From Clostridiales bacterium (GTDB lineage Bacteria > Bacillota > Clostridia > Christensenellales > Pumilibacteraceae): a stretch of 64,000 bases of DNA. Positions 52,797 through 59,862 of the stretch are shown here, one piece after another; position 1 is the stretch's first letter; each line of letters begins with the position of its first letter. The notes beneath the pieces are model-generated. The model saw only the letters and a list, made by a program, of their open reading frames with translations, was not told where the DNA came from and did not search any database. Made by a program: the position numbers and the translations under genes. The stretch lies in NCBI GenBank assembly GCA_022508505.1, contig JAFLVC010000006.1, positions 62,001 through 126,000 of the forward strand, given 5' to 3'.

Positions 52797-53059
52797 AATT
52801 GCACCTCGTCTTTGAACAATTCGGCTTGTTCGGCAAGCGCTATTATATCTTCCCAATCAAGCAAGAATATTCGATTGCCTAATGCAACCATCGGGGCGGC
52901 AGTATTCGCTCCAATAGATAACTCGAACTGCACCGTTTGACCGTCGACGACGACATCGCCACTACCGACATACTGCCTAAAAAATAAAGCATTGTCGACG
53001 ACTTTACCATACTTGTGTTCGCCGACAGCTACGGCGAAAGTCTTTGTCTTTTCTTCCAT
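52793..53059 (-). CDS. Prophage protein, 88 residues, first gene of the leftward operon
   Basis: This 88-residue protein (EEKTKTFAVAVGEHKYGKVV, then a LLDWEDIIALAEQAELF helix near the end) has no membrane segment or known motif. It is the first gene behind the repressor-controlled leftward promoter, so it may be an early regulator or replication accessory protein. The ribosome binding site is GGGGG 10 bp before the ATG. Its stop overlaps the start of the Cys-rich mini-protein. Confidence 0.6.
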   Translation of the reverse strand: MEEKTKTFAVAVGEHKYGKVVDNALFFRQYVGSGDVVVDGQTVQFELSIGANTAAPMVALGNRIFLLDWEDIIALAEQAELFKDEVQL

Positions 53060-53082
53060 ATTAAATTTACCCCCATGTGTAA

Positions 53083-53147
53083 TTCCGAAAATCGGAACAA
53101 ATACATTATAATTCCGTTTTTCGGAATTGTCAATCCGTTTTTCGGAA
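53083..53147. promoter_or_regulatory. Three repressor operators
   Basis: Three copies of TTCCG-N5-CGGAA lie at 53083-53097 (spacer AAAAT), 53112-53126 (TTTTT) and 53133-53147 (TTTTT, with ATCCG in the left arm). Site 2 fills the spacer of the leftward promoter, site 1 lies at its start point, and site 3 lies directly upstream of the repressor's own -10 box. This resembles a lambda-type operator set and is the likely binding site of the XRE protein encoded beside it. Confidence 0.82.
53105..53133 (-). promoter_or_regulatory. Consensus leftward prophage promoter
   Basis: On the minus strand TTGACA (53133-53128) and TATAAT (53110-53105) are perfect, with 17-bp spacing. It drives the leftward operon that ends with the integrase. 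Operator 2 occupies the spacer exactly. Confidence 0.85.
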
Positions 53148-53151
53148 TTTC

Positions 53152-53160
53152 TGCTATAAT
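53152..53160 (+). promoter_or_regulatory. Extended -10 promoter of the repressor, apparently leaderless
   Basis: TGCTATAAT (TGn-TATAAT) is an extended -10 box without a good -35. Transcription should start at about 53167, the A of the repressor ATG, and no ribosome binding site is present. Confidence 0.7.
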
Positions 53161-53166
53161 TTTTTC

Positions 53167-53439
53167 ATGAATTATCATTTTGGGCAAAAATTAAAAGAAC
53201 TACGAAAAGAAAAGGGGATAACACAAGCAGAACTCGCCCAAATTTTTAATACAAGTAAAACCACTATTTGCCAATATGAAACAAGCAAACAAGAACCAGA
53301 TTTAACACTTATTACAAAAATAGCAATTTACTTCGCGGTATCAACTGACTACCTTCTCGGCCTAGAAGACGAGAACGGAGCAAAGACTTACAACACGTAC
53401 AACAATTACGGCACGCATAAAGGCGACGTTAAGTTTTAA
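53167..53439 (+). CDS. Prophage XRE-family (CI/Cro-type) repressor
   Basis: This 90-residue protein has an N-terminal helix-turn-helix of the HTH_3/XRE type in residues about 8-62 (LKELRKEKGITQAELAQIF, SKTTICQYE, then FAVSTDYLLGL). The short remainder (NTYNNYGTHKGDVKF) lacks the peptidase-like dimer domain of LexA-type CI, so RecA-dependent self-cleavage is unlikely. It is transcribed away from the early operon and should bind the three operators beside it. The mRNA appears leaderless, as for lambda cI. Confidence 0.9.
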   Translation: MNYHFGQKLKELRKEKGITQAELAQIFNTSKTTICQYETSKQEPDLTLITKIAIYFAVSTDYLLGLEDENGAKTYNTYNNYGTHKGDVKF

Positions 53440-53454
53440 AAAGGAATTGCAAAA

Positions 53455-53988
53455 ATGATAACAGCAGACAACCGCCCGAGCAATACAAACATATCCCCAA
53501 TGCCGTTTACATTTCTATTTATTGCCTGTATCGTAATTGCGACAATATCGTTTATCGGACTTATATTCGCTTTACGCAAACGCATTCGAATCAATAAAGG
53601 TTTAGCTGTAAATACTTCCGGCAATGCCGCAGCAATCGCTTTACTTACTCCTCTTTTATTACTCTGTATTGTCGGCATAGTGTTCATCGGAATTGGGCGA
53701 GAAGCGACCGACGACGATATAAACATTGACCTCGAACAAAAAATATCCCTAAATATGAATTTTGACATTACCGCCTATGAAGACATAAGCGACCTTGAAA
53801 TAAAATTCGAATTCACAAATAAAAACGGCGTCGTTATATCCACCAAATACAAAAAAGTCGGAGACGTTCAAAAAGGCAAGACTTATCAAGTATCTATCAA
53901 ATTGACGGAGTTCAGCCTATCAGATATAGCGAATGCTTATGAAGTATCCGCAGAAGTTACAGGCGGAAGAGTATCATATTTCTCATAA
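53455..53988 (+). CDS. Membrane protein co-expressed with the repressor
   Basis: This 177-residue protein has two hydrophobic segments (about residues 17-42 and 58-82) followed by a roughly 90-residue exposed beta-rich domain (NIDLEQKISLNMNFDITAYEDISDLEIKFEF, residues about 92-122). It follows the repressor by 15 bp with an AAGGA box, so it is expressed in the lysogen. Genes in this position often give superinfection exclusion or alter the host surface. That role is inferred only. No family is recognised. Confidence 0.65.
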   Translation: MITADNRPSNTNISPMPFTFLFIACIVIATISFIGLIFALRKRIRINKGLAVNTSGNAAAIALLTPLLLLCIVGIVFIGIGREATDDDINIDLEQKISLNMNFDITAYEDISDLEIKFEFTNKNGVVISTKYKKVGDVQKGKTYQVSIKLTEFSLSDIANAYEVSAEVTGGRVSYFS

Positions 53989-53997
53989 CAACTATTT

Positions 53998-54022
53998 CCT
54001 CGCCGCAGCGAGGTTTTCTTTT
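53998..54022 (+). terminator. Terminator of the repressor operon
   Basis: CCTCGC pairs with GCGAGG around CGCA and is followed by TTTTCTTTT, 9 bp after the membrane protein stop. Confidence 0.8.
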
Positions 54023-54445
54023 GCCTCTAAATCCTCGTACACCTACACCTATTGCGCTATCGCATTGTGCCGTATGCCGTGCGTGTCCGGCGCGTCGCAG
54101 GAGTTGATAGAGGGTGTGTGCGCGGGTAATCCGGCGTGAGGTCGCGCGGTAGTTAAGCTTTCGTGCCCGCCTCAATATGCGACGCGCTCGCGTTAAAATT
54201 CGCTCCTTCGTCGCTCATCTCGCTTAGAGGTTTCGCACCGCTTTTACACGCTCCTTCTGTACAGGCGTTTCATAAGCCCGTTTGAGTGTTACACGTTGCT
54301 TGTCTTGACGAGCGGCGCGCCGGGGCGCGCCGGACAAGCAAAATCGCGCTCGGAACGCCCCGGCGGCGGCAACGCAGGCTGTATGCCGCCGCCGGGCGGG
54401 GGGATTGGGCGCGTGAATGTGCGGTTTTGTTCGTTTCCCGGCACG
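54023..54445. other. Prophage non-coding region with strong hairpins (candidate replication origin/packaging signal)
   Basis: This GC-rich block of about 420 bp has no convincing gene. It contains GCTTGTC..GACAAGC (54298-54304 with 54333-54339) enclosing CGGCGCGCC/GGCGCGCCG, and a 12-bp perfect stem joining 54359-54370 to 54385-54396 with a 14-nt loop. It lies directly downstream of the rolling-circle initiator gene. Inoviruses keep their plus and minus origins and packaging hairpin in such an intergenic region, which is the likely role here. The nick site cannot be named from sequence alone. Confidence 0.55.
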
Positions 54446-54468
54446 AAAAAACGACCGCTTTCGCAGTC
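54446..54468 (-). terminator. Terminator of the rep/structural operon (minus strand)
   Basis: On the minus strand GACTGC pairs with GCGGTC (one G-T) around GAAA, followed by GTTTTTT, about 38 bp after the initiator stop. Confidence 0.75.
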
Positions 54469-54505
54469 TTGCCGTTTAGATCTATTTAATTTTTAGCCTT
54501 TTCCG

Positions 54506-55807
54506 CTATGCCGGCGGTTCGTCTATAAGCCCTATATCGCAGCACCGTTGTTCATCAATCGTCATGCGGCGTTTTATGGTCGTAGGGTTCCGGCGAATAA
54601 CCGAAGGATCTATTACATAGCGCTTGACTTTTCTTTTGCAGCTTATATTGAAAAACATTACCATATCATTCTTAAAAAACTCGCCGACGAACTCGGAAGG
54701 CAAGTGCCTGGAATAAAATACCTTTTCGCCTTTTTCCATATACCGGCACATTTTCGCCGTGTATGTCGCCATAGCCTTAATATCCGACCGCATTGCTTCC
54801 CGGATATCCTCGTACTCGTTTACGCCGAATTTTTCTCGTACTTCTGTATTCTCAATGTACTCGTGAATGCAGCCATGCTTTTTACTGTAATGTTGCTGCT
54901 CTACCAGCTCTCCGATCTCTTTGCCTTCCGGGATATAAAAGAAGCCGTGAAAGTGCAACCGTTCATTTTCCTCGCCGTGCTCGAATACGCCCATAATACG
55001 CCAGCCCTTCCGAACTGCCATGTTATTGAACCATTTAAGTAGCACCTTTCTGAACACGGCTTCGGAAGAAAACTTTGCGCTGTCGTATGTAATCGTCCAC
55101 CATGCCGTCCATTGCGTTTGGTCCTTCTTCCGATGAAATCGCCGCTTCCTGGCAGAATACGCCGCGGATAAATTGTAAATCTTCCGCGATACAAACTCGT
55201 AACAGGTTTCCTGCTCGACATTATCGTCATATTCGTAGCCTTCATAAAAGGAGTTTACAAGCTCGCTTTCTATCTTGCAGCGCTGCTCTTTATACGGGTA
55301 CTTCTGTCGCAATTCGCGATAATGGAAATCGAAAAGCTCGTCCCAATATGTCTTTTCGTAAACCGTCCTTTCCGCTGCGGCGTTTTCGCCCGGGATATAT
55401 GCAACATATTGCCCGCCGTCGTAATAATACTTATATGTCCCGACACGAGTATCGTTCTCGTCTACAAGACCGCTGACGAGCTCCTCGGTCTTCTTTCGGC
55501 GTGCCTTATACATTTCTTCCGGGGTAGGCAACTTAATGCCGTTTTCGCGCGCCAATTCTTCCTGCTGGGCGAGGAACCGCGCGCGATCGGGGAAGTGCCG
55601 ATTACGATACACCCGGACATACCCGGCGATAAATCTGTTTTGACGAGCACGCCCCCATGTGCATTTTTTAAGCTCAGGGAACTCGTCGGAAGAATAATTA
55701 CACAACGGAAGAAGCTCGCCGTTCTCTTTCTCGATAGGGCGAGCGAATAACCGAATTATTTCCGGGTTCGTTTCCGGCACAAGACCATACTGCGAAAATT
55801 TACTCAT
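54506..55807 (-). CDS. Rolling-circle replication initiator (HUH endonuclease)
   Basis: This 433-residue protein should nick the double-stranded origin of the circular phage genome to start rolling-circle replication. The metal-binding HUH motif is at residues 285-287 (ERLHFHGFFYIPEG), and the catalytic tyrosine motif follows at about 349-356 (ATYTAKMCRYMEKG, Tyr349 or Tyr356 with Lys352). Upstream WTAWWTITYDSAKFSSEAVFRKVLLKWF fits motif 1. The first 220 residues are a long charged domain without clear homology. It is the last gene of the leftward structural operon, next to the putative origin. Confidence 0.9.
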   Translation of the reverse strand: MSKFSQYGLVPETNPEIIRLFARPIEKENGELLPLCNYSSDEFPELKKCTWGRARQNRFIAGYVRVYRNRHFPDRARFLAQQEELARENGIKLPTPEEMYKARRKKTEELVSGLVDENDTRVGTYKYYYDGGQYVAYIPGENAAAERTVYEKTYWDELFDFHYRELRQKYPYKEQRCKIESELVNSFYEGYEYDDNVEQETCYEFVSRKIYNLSAAYSARKRRFHRKKDQTQWTAWWTITYDSAKFSSEAVFRKVLLKWFNNMAVRKGWRIMGVFEHGEENERLHFHGFFYIPEGKEIGELVEQQHYSKKHGCIHEYIENTEVREKFGVNEYEDIREAMRSDIKAMATYTAKMCRYMEKGEKVFYSRHLPSEFVGEFFKNDMVMFFNISCKRKVKRYVIDPSVIRRNPTTIKRRMTIDEQRCCDIGLIDEPPA

Positions 55808-55828
55808 TACTTACTCCCATGAATGAAT

Positions 55829-56182
55829 TTATTTCGACACTTGCGACAGCGCTTCTTTTACTACCGGCACAAGCGCTTTTTCCGACTGATCAACCTGCGG
55901 TTCGGCTTTTGGCGGCTCGTCTTCCGGCGGTTCTTCGACTGCCTCTTCTTCTGCCGCTGCTTCTTCGGCAAGCTCTTTAGCGCGCTGCTTCTGATACTTC
56001 TTATCTGCCTTGCGTATCTTCTTCCAGGAGCGGCCAAACTCCTTACAGATAAACGACATAATCTTTTCGCGCATGAAAAGAGGTACATAATCTTCGGTAT
56101 CCAACAAACACTCAAAGGTCTGATTGAATTCGTTTATGCACTCGCGCATGAGCTCGGTTATATGGTAATTCAATTCCGACAT
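55829..56182 (-). CDS. Prophage acidic protein, 117 residues
   Basis: I do not recognise this protein. The first 75 residues are helical and basic at the end (ICKEFGRSWKKIRKADKKYQKQRAKEL). The rest is Glu/Pro/Ala-rich low complexity (EEEAVEEPPEDEPPKAEP). There is no signal or membrane segment, which argues against a coat protein. It lies 2 bp after the Zot-like gene and 21 bp before the initiator gene, so it is co-transcribed with both. Confidence 0.65.
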   Translation of the reverse strand: MSELNYHITELMRECINEFNQTFECLLDTEDYVPLFMREKIMSFICKEFGRSWKKIRKADKKYQKQRAKELAEEAAAEEEAVEEPPEDEPPKAEPQVDQSEKALVPVVKEALSQVSK

Positions 56183-56184
56183 AA

Positions 56185-57003
56185 CTACTCCTTTTTACTC
56201 GATTTGTAAAAACCCCGCGGCAGCTCGTCATCATTTTTCTCGTAGTACTCAATATACCCCTCGATAGAATCTTCCGTCGATTCTGCCGGCATATAATCGA
56301 TATCCTCGTCCAAATGCCCGGCATAGAACTTCGGCTTACAGCTCTGACTGTCGTAGCACTTAAAGACATTGTAATCGGCCTTGACTATCTCTTCGGTGTA
56401 ACAATCCTTGTCCGTTTTTCCGCTGTTCAAATACCGCTCAAGCAGACCGTTATTGTCAATACGGCGTATTCGCCATTTAAGCCCGATAATCTCGTCGTAC
56501 TTATTCCGGCGGATGTCAAGCTTGACTATTTCAATAAAACTCGACAGCTCGCGAATGTTTAAGTCAATAAGCCCGGGCCGCTGCGTATCCAGGTATATAT
56601 CCAGGTAGTCATGACCGTGCTGCTCGTACCAACGCGATTGCCAATCCGGATAAGCCTTACTCATGCGGCTATTGAGATACTTTTGCGCTTCCGTAATGAA
56701 TATTGCCTCATGCGGAAGATTAAAATGCGTTTTGACGTAGGGGTTATCAAAGCCGAGGCGGAAAGGATTTATTATGCGGTTCTGCCGCGGCCGATAACCG
56801 AACCGTTTAAGGCGTATTACATAATTCGCCGACACGCAATGTTGCGGGATCGTCTTTATGGCAGTAAAGCCCGAGGCAATCTTTGCTTCAAGCTCTTCCT
56901 GCATATACTTATTCCGCTGCCGATCGAATGCCGTTTGACACGCTAAGTGCGTCATAAAGCAAGTCTTCCCGGTGCGGGGTGGGGCAAAGATTATAGTTAT
57001 CAT
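56185..57003 (-). CDS. zot: Zot-like morphogenesis ATPase (inovirus pI type)
   Basis: Zot/pI proteins are the inner-membrane-associated ATPases that drive filamentous phage assembly and are the hallmark gene of inoviruses. The 272-residue protein begins MITIIFAPPRTGKTCFMTHLA, with Walker A at residues 7-14. Walker B is at about 100-107 (EAIFITEAQ, with the family's E-A-Q pattern), followed by the DYLDIYLDTQRPGLIDLNIRELSSFIEI block typical of the N-terminal Zot domain (PF05707). No C-terminal membrane segment is evident, unlike many Zot proteins. Its start overlaps the stop of the upstream surface protein gene. Confidence 0.9.
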   Translation of the reverse strand: MITIIFAPPRTGKTCFMTHLACQTAFDRQRNKYMQEELEAKIASGFTAIKTIPQHCVSANYVIRLKRFGYRPRQNRIINPFRLGFDNPYVKTHFNLPHEAIFITEAQKYLNSRMSKAYPDWQSRWYEQHGHDYLDIYLDTQRPGLIDLNIRELSSFIEIVKLDIRRNKYDEIIGLKWRIRRIDNNGLLERYLNSGKTDKDCYTEEIVKADYNVFKCYDSQSCKPKFYAGHLDEDIDYMPAESTEDSIEGYIEYYEKNDDELPRGFYKSSKKE

Positions 57004-58415
57004 GCCGAATTCGCACCTTCTTCCTTCTTCTCTTTAATCTTCCGCACAAGCGCGATAATCCCTTTAAACGGCAAAGATATAAGCCAGAACAAAGCCTTAA
57101 GGAGCCACAATAGCACAAAGCCAAGCGCCTTCAAGACTACAAGCAAAAACTGTCCGATAAACGGGAAAAGAGCTATCAGAATAGGCAAAACTATTGCGGC
57201 TCCAAAAACGATAAGAACCCACACCCACCAAGGCCAACTGTCATCATCAATCGATATATTATCCCTACGAGAACTTGCAGTACGCTTATCGTCGACTACT
57301 CCGACTTTATACGACACACCGTCCGTCTCATACGTCAACTGCAAAATTGACGTTTTCGACGGAGCAAGTACACCTGTACCGGGTTTTGAAACAGCGCCGC
57401 CACTCTCTACACCATAAGAAAGTTTCTTAGTATAAAACCGCACCACCCAAGATTTACTTTCAATTTCCTTTTTTACGGTTTTATCTAACTTATCACCGCT
57501 ATCTGTTATAGACTTAATAAATTCGCCTGAAGTTTGTATAGCACTAAACTTATGTTTTTTATATCCTTTCCACCAAGAACCTTCAACTACAGATGTAACA
57601 TCATCTGCAGTTATTATTTTTATTTGATTTTTATACCACGTATCAAGAACATGATCGGTTCCATATTCAACAACAACCACATCATATTTAATAGTTGCTT
57701 CCAATAAACGCTCTATAAAAACATCGGTGTTAAAAGCAATATAGAATAATGAAGTATTACTGCCGGAAACTATGCCCTCGTCCGTATGATAACGAAGAAC
57801 GCCGACATATTTTTCTGTAACCGTAATCGTATTCAACGACATAACGGAATAGATAACGGATTTACCCGAAGTTTCGGCAATCCATGTTTGACCGACAGCA
57901 TAAACTTTATTATCAATCGTATTGCCGTTGTCTACAACAGGCTCGCCATCAACCGACTTAATCCACGGTCGAGTTATCTGCACGATCGAATAAAACCGTG
58001 TGCCGGCAGAAGCCACTTTAAAGCCCTTAACGGCATACTTATAAAACGGTTCATCTTTCGACACCAACGTAAGCTCGTAATCAAGATACTTCGCCGTGTC
58101 TTCACTTGCCGACGTAGACATTCGAATTTCTTCTGCTTTAAAATCGCCGCTCGGTTGATAAGCATAAACATATAAACTGCCTTTATTCCCCTCGGCAATC
58201 TGGATAATCGAAATCGAATAATCATTGTCCCTTGCCGGGTAATTGACGATATCAAACGAAGGATCCTTTTTCAAATCTTCCAAGACGCCCGAAGGCGCTT
58301 CATCGGCGGCGTACGCTCTGACCGAAGGCACGAGCGCAAACAATGGCAGCACAAACAGCAGCACGCATAAAAGCGCTTGCCGCACTATAATCTTGACACT
58401 CTTTGTCTTATTCAT
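57000..58415 (-). CDS. Prophage surface protein with signal peptide and C-terminal membrane region (pIII/pVI-like)
   Basis: This 471-residue protein has a signal peptide (VRQALLCVLLFVLPLFALV, cleavage near YAA-DE), a large exposed domain of mainly beta type and a strongly hydrophobic end. That end begins WPWWVWVLIVFGAAIVLPIL and continues with two or three further hydrophobic stretches, then a basic KKEEGANSA tail. A signal, ectodomain and C-terminal anchor just upstream of zot is the layout of inovirus tip/adsorption proteins. Sequence homology is not evident. The ATG at 58415 has a GGGAGG box; a GTG four codons upstream lies inside that box. Confidence 0.8.
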   Translation of the reverse strand: MNKTKSVKIIVRQALLCVLLFVLPLFALVPSVRAYAADEAPSGVLEDLKKDPSFDIVNYPARDNDYSISIIQIAEGNKGSLYVYAYQPSGDFKAEEIRMSTSASEDTAKYLDYELTLVSKDEPFYKYAVKGFKVASAGTRFYSIVQITRPWIKSVDGEPVVDNGNTIDNKVYAVGQTWIAETSGKSVIYSVMSLNTITVTEKYVGVLRYHTDEGIVSGSNTSLFYIAFNTDVFIERLLEATIKYDVVVVEYGTDHVLDTWYKNQIKIITADDVTSVVEGSWWKGYKKHKFSAIQTSGEFIKSITDSGDKLDKTVKKEIESKSWVVRFYTKKLSYGVESGGAVSKPGTGVLAPSKTSILQLTYETDGVSYKVGVVDDKRTASSRRDNISIDDDSWPWWVWVLIVFGAAIVLPILIALFPFIGQFLLVVLKALGFVLLWLLKALFWLISLPFKGIIALVRKIKEKKEEGANSA

Positions 58416-58479
58416 ATTTCCTCCCACAAACGGAAAATAGGCAAGACACCTCTGCCTTGCCTCTATCCGTTTAAATCGA

Positions 58480-59523
58480 TTACATCACTACATTGCCCGG
58501 GGCGAGCTCGACACCGCCGACCGCAGTTCCCAGCGTAGTCAAATTGAACCCGAGATTGATTGTGCCGGTAAGCGTACTGTATTTACCGGTGACGCTGTAT
58601 GTAACTTTCATAGCGCCGCTACCGATTATAGAACCGGAACTACACTTCTGATAGAATGTAGACTTGCTAACGTACGCAGTCCCGTAAACTTGCTTTAAAA
58701 AGCTTTCGTTTATCATTACATCCGTAGGATCGCTGCTCGTAAGAGTATACGAACCGGGTACTTTACCGCCGCAATACGTCGACACAAATAAATCGCTCGC
58801 GGTAATTTCAATCTTATACGTAACCTCATCGGAAACCGTGCCGGTACCATAATAAGGGGATATGCCAAGACGATACTCGCTGCCGACATTGATAAGAGTA
58901 TCTGCTTTGCCGGTTACGGTATTGGTAATATTTTGACCGCCCTTCGATATGTTTTCGCCCTCATGCATAAAACGCAGCAAAAGCTGATTAAGTCTTTGCG
59001 CATAATCAACCGTACATGTTGCCATTTTGCTGTCGTCAAAAGTACTTTCACATGTAACGGTTATTTGCTCGCCGAAAGCCTGCTTGCCGACAAGAGTTGC
59101 CGTCATGCCCGCAACGCTCATATCGACATAATCGCCGACAGATTTCCCGGTCGCCCACGAACTTTCCGGATTCGTCCAATCTATAAAGAAATTAACTGTC
59201 TTTATAGACGCGTCTTCCGGCGTAACCGTCGCAGTGATTTTTATGCCGTCCGCCGCTGCAATCGCATTGGTCGAAGCATAGGGAACAACCTTAAGCGAAA
59301 CCGTTTCGGAGTTCTCAACCTCTGCTATAAGGTCATTGACCTTGAGCTTGTCATCTTCTTCGGTGTCTTTCTTCTTTTCGGTTTTCTTAGTATTGCTTGA
59401 GAACCATGTGGACACCTTCCAATTCGTGAAACCTTCCGAACCCCACGCAATCGTGATGAATGCCGCAAGCACGAAGGTCAATACAACGATTATTGCAATC
59501 GTTTTTCTTGTAATTTTAGTCAT
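58480..59523 (-). CDS. Prophage surface protein with N-terminal membrane anchor
   Basis: This 347-residue protein has one N-terminal hydrophobic segment (residues about 8-27, KTIAIIVVLTFVLAAFITIAW), a charged linker (KKTEKKKDTEEDDKLK) and a beta-rich exterior. Patterns such as VTPEDASIKTVNFFIDWTNP and ITVTCESTFDDSKMATCTVDY are Ig-like (Big_2-type). It may be a virion or adsorption protein and is the first gene of the leftward operon. The ATG at 59523 follows AAAGGAGA by 8 bp. The longer ORF to 59736 runs through the tRNA-derived repeat and is rejected. Confidence 0.75.
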   Translation of the reverse strand: MTKITRKTIAIIVVLTFVLAAFITIAWGSEGFTNWKVSTWFSSNTKKTEKKKDTEEDDKLKVNDLIAEVENSETVSLKVVPYASTNAIAAADGIKITATVTPEDASIKTVNFFIDWTNPESSWATGKSVGDYVDMSVAGMTATLVGKQAFGEQITVTCESTFDDSKMATCTVDYAQRLNQLLLRFMHEGENISKGGQNITNTVTGKADTLINVGSEYRLGISPYYGTGTVSDEVTYKIEITASDLFVSTYCGGKVPGSYTLTSSDPTDVMINESFLKQVYGTAYVSKSTFYQKCSSGSIIGSGAMKVTYSVTGKYSTLTGTINLGFNLTTLGTAVGGVELAPGNVVM

Positions 59524-59551
59524 TTTTTTGCTCTCCTTTAATTGAAAATTT

Positions 59552-59610
59552 TTGGAAAGCGTGCATACTGTAACAGGTATCGCGGGTTCGAACCCCGCTC
59601 TCTCCGCCAA
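59552..59610 (+). repeat. Right attachment site (attR core) of the prophage
   Basis: This is an exact 59-bp copy of 50634-50692, the 3' part of tRNA-Ser from the anticodon loop to CCA plus one A. It is a tRNA fragment and not a functional gene. Confidence 0.93.
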
Positions 59611-59862
59611 GCGGCACCGAGTTGAACAATAAAGTTCGGCTCGGTTTTTGTATTTAATCAAAATATTGTGTTTCATGGTATAAATATATATTTCTACAGT
59701 GGCGTTGAGCATACAAACGCACGAAGAATCGATCATGTTTAAAAATAAGAAAAATATAATGTCACGGTGGAAAAAGCAGGTAAAAAAACTCTATTTATAT
59801 ATAAAGGGTACTAAGGAGGACAATTATGAAGACTTAGCGCTTTTAGCTGTTAATCGGAGATG
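59611..59862. other. AT-rich region right of the prophage
   Basis: About 250 bp hold a CGGCACCGAG...CTCGGTTTTTG hairpin (about 59612-59648), a TATAAA-like box, and an excellent AAGGAGG ribosome binding site at 59815-59821 followed by ATG, two codons and a stop. No convincing full gene is seen; a gene remnant is possible. Confidence 0.5.

Larger units (their letters stand above)
50634..59610. mobile_element. Inovirus-like (filamentous phage) prophage integrated in tRNA-Ser
   Basis: The element is bounded by 59-bp direct repeats, so its circular form would be 8,918 bp. It encodes, left to right, a tyrosine integrase, several small proteins, divergent repressor genes, a GC-rich non-coding region, an HUH rolling-circle initiator, a Zot-like ATPase and two large membrane-linked surface proteins. 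Size, the HUH Rep and the Zot ATPase are the hallmarks of inoviruses and their relatives. A short major coat protein gene was not identified with confidence. All genes except the repressor pair read leftward. Confidence 0.88.

Noticed and set aside
54286-54496. Overlapping small plus-strand ORFs in the prophage non-coding region
   Set aside because: Their coding potential comes from GC-rich hairpins. They lack ribosome binding sites, and two frames are open over the same bases.
59552-59610. Second tRNA-Ser gene
   Set aside because: Only the 3' 58 bases of the tRNA plus one flanking base are present; the acceptor 5' strand, D-arm and 5' anticodon stem are missing.
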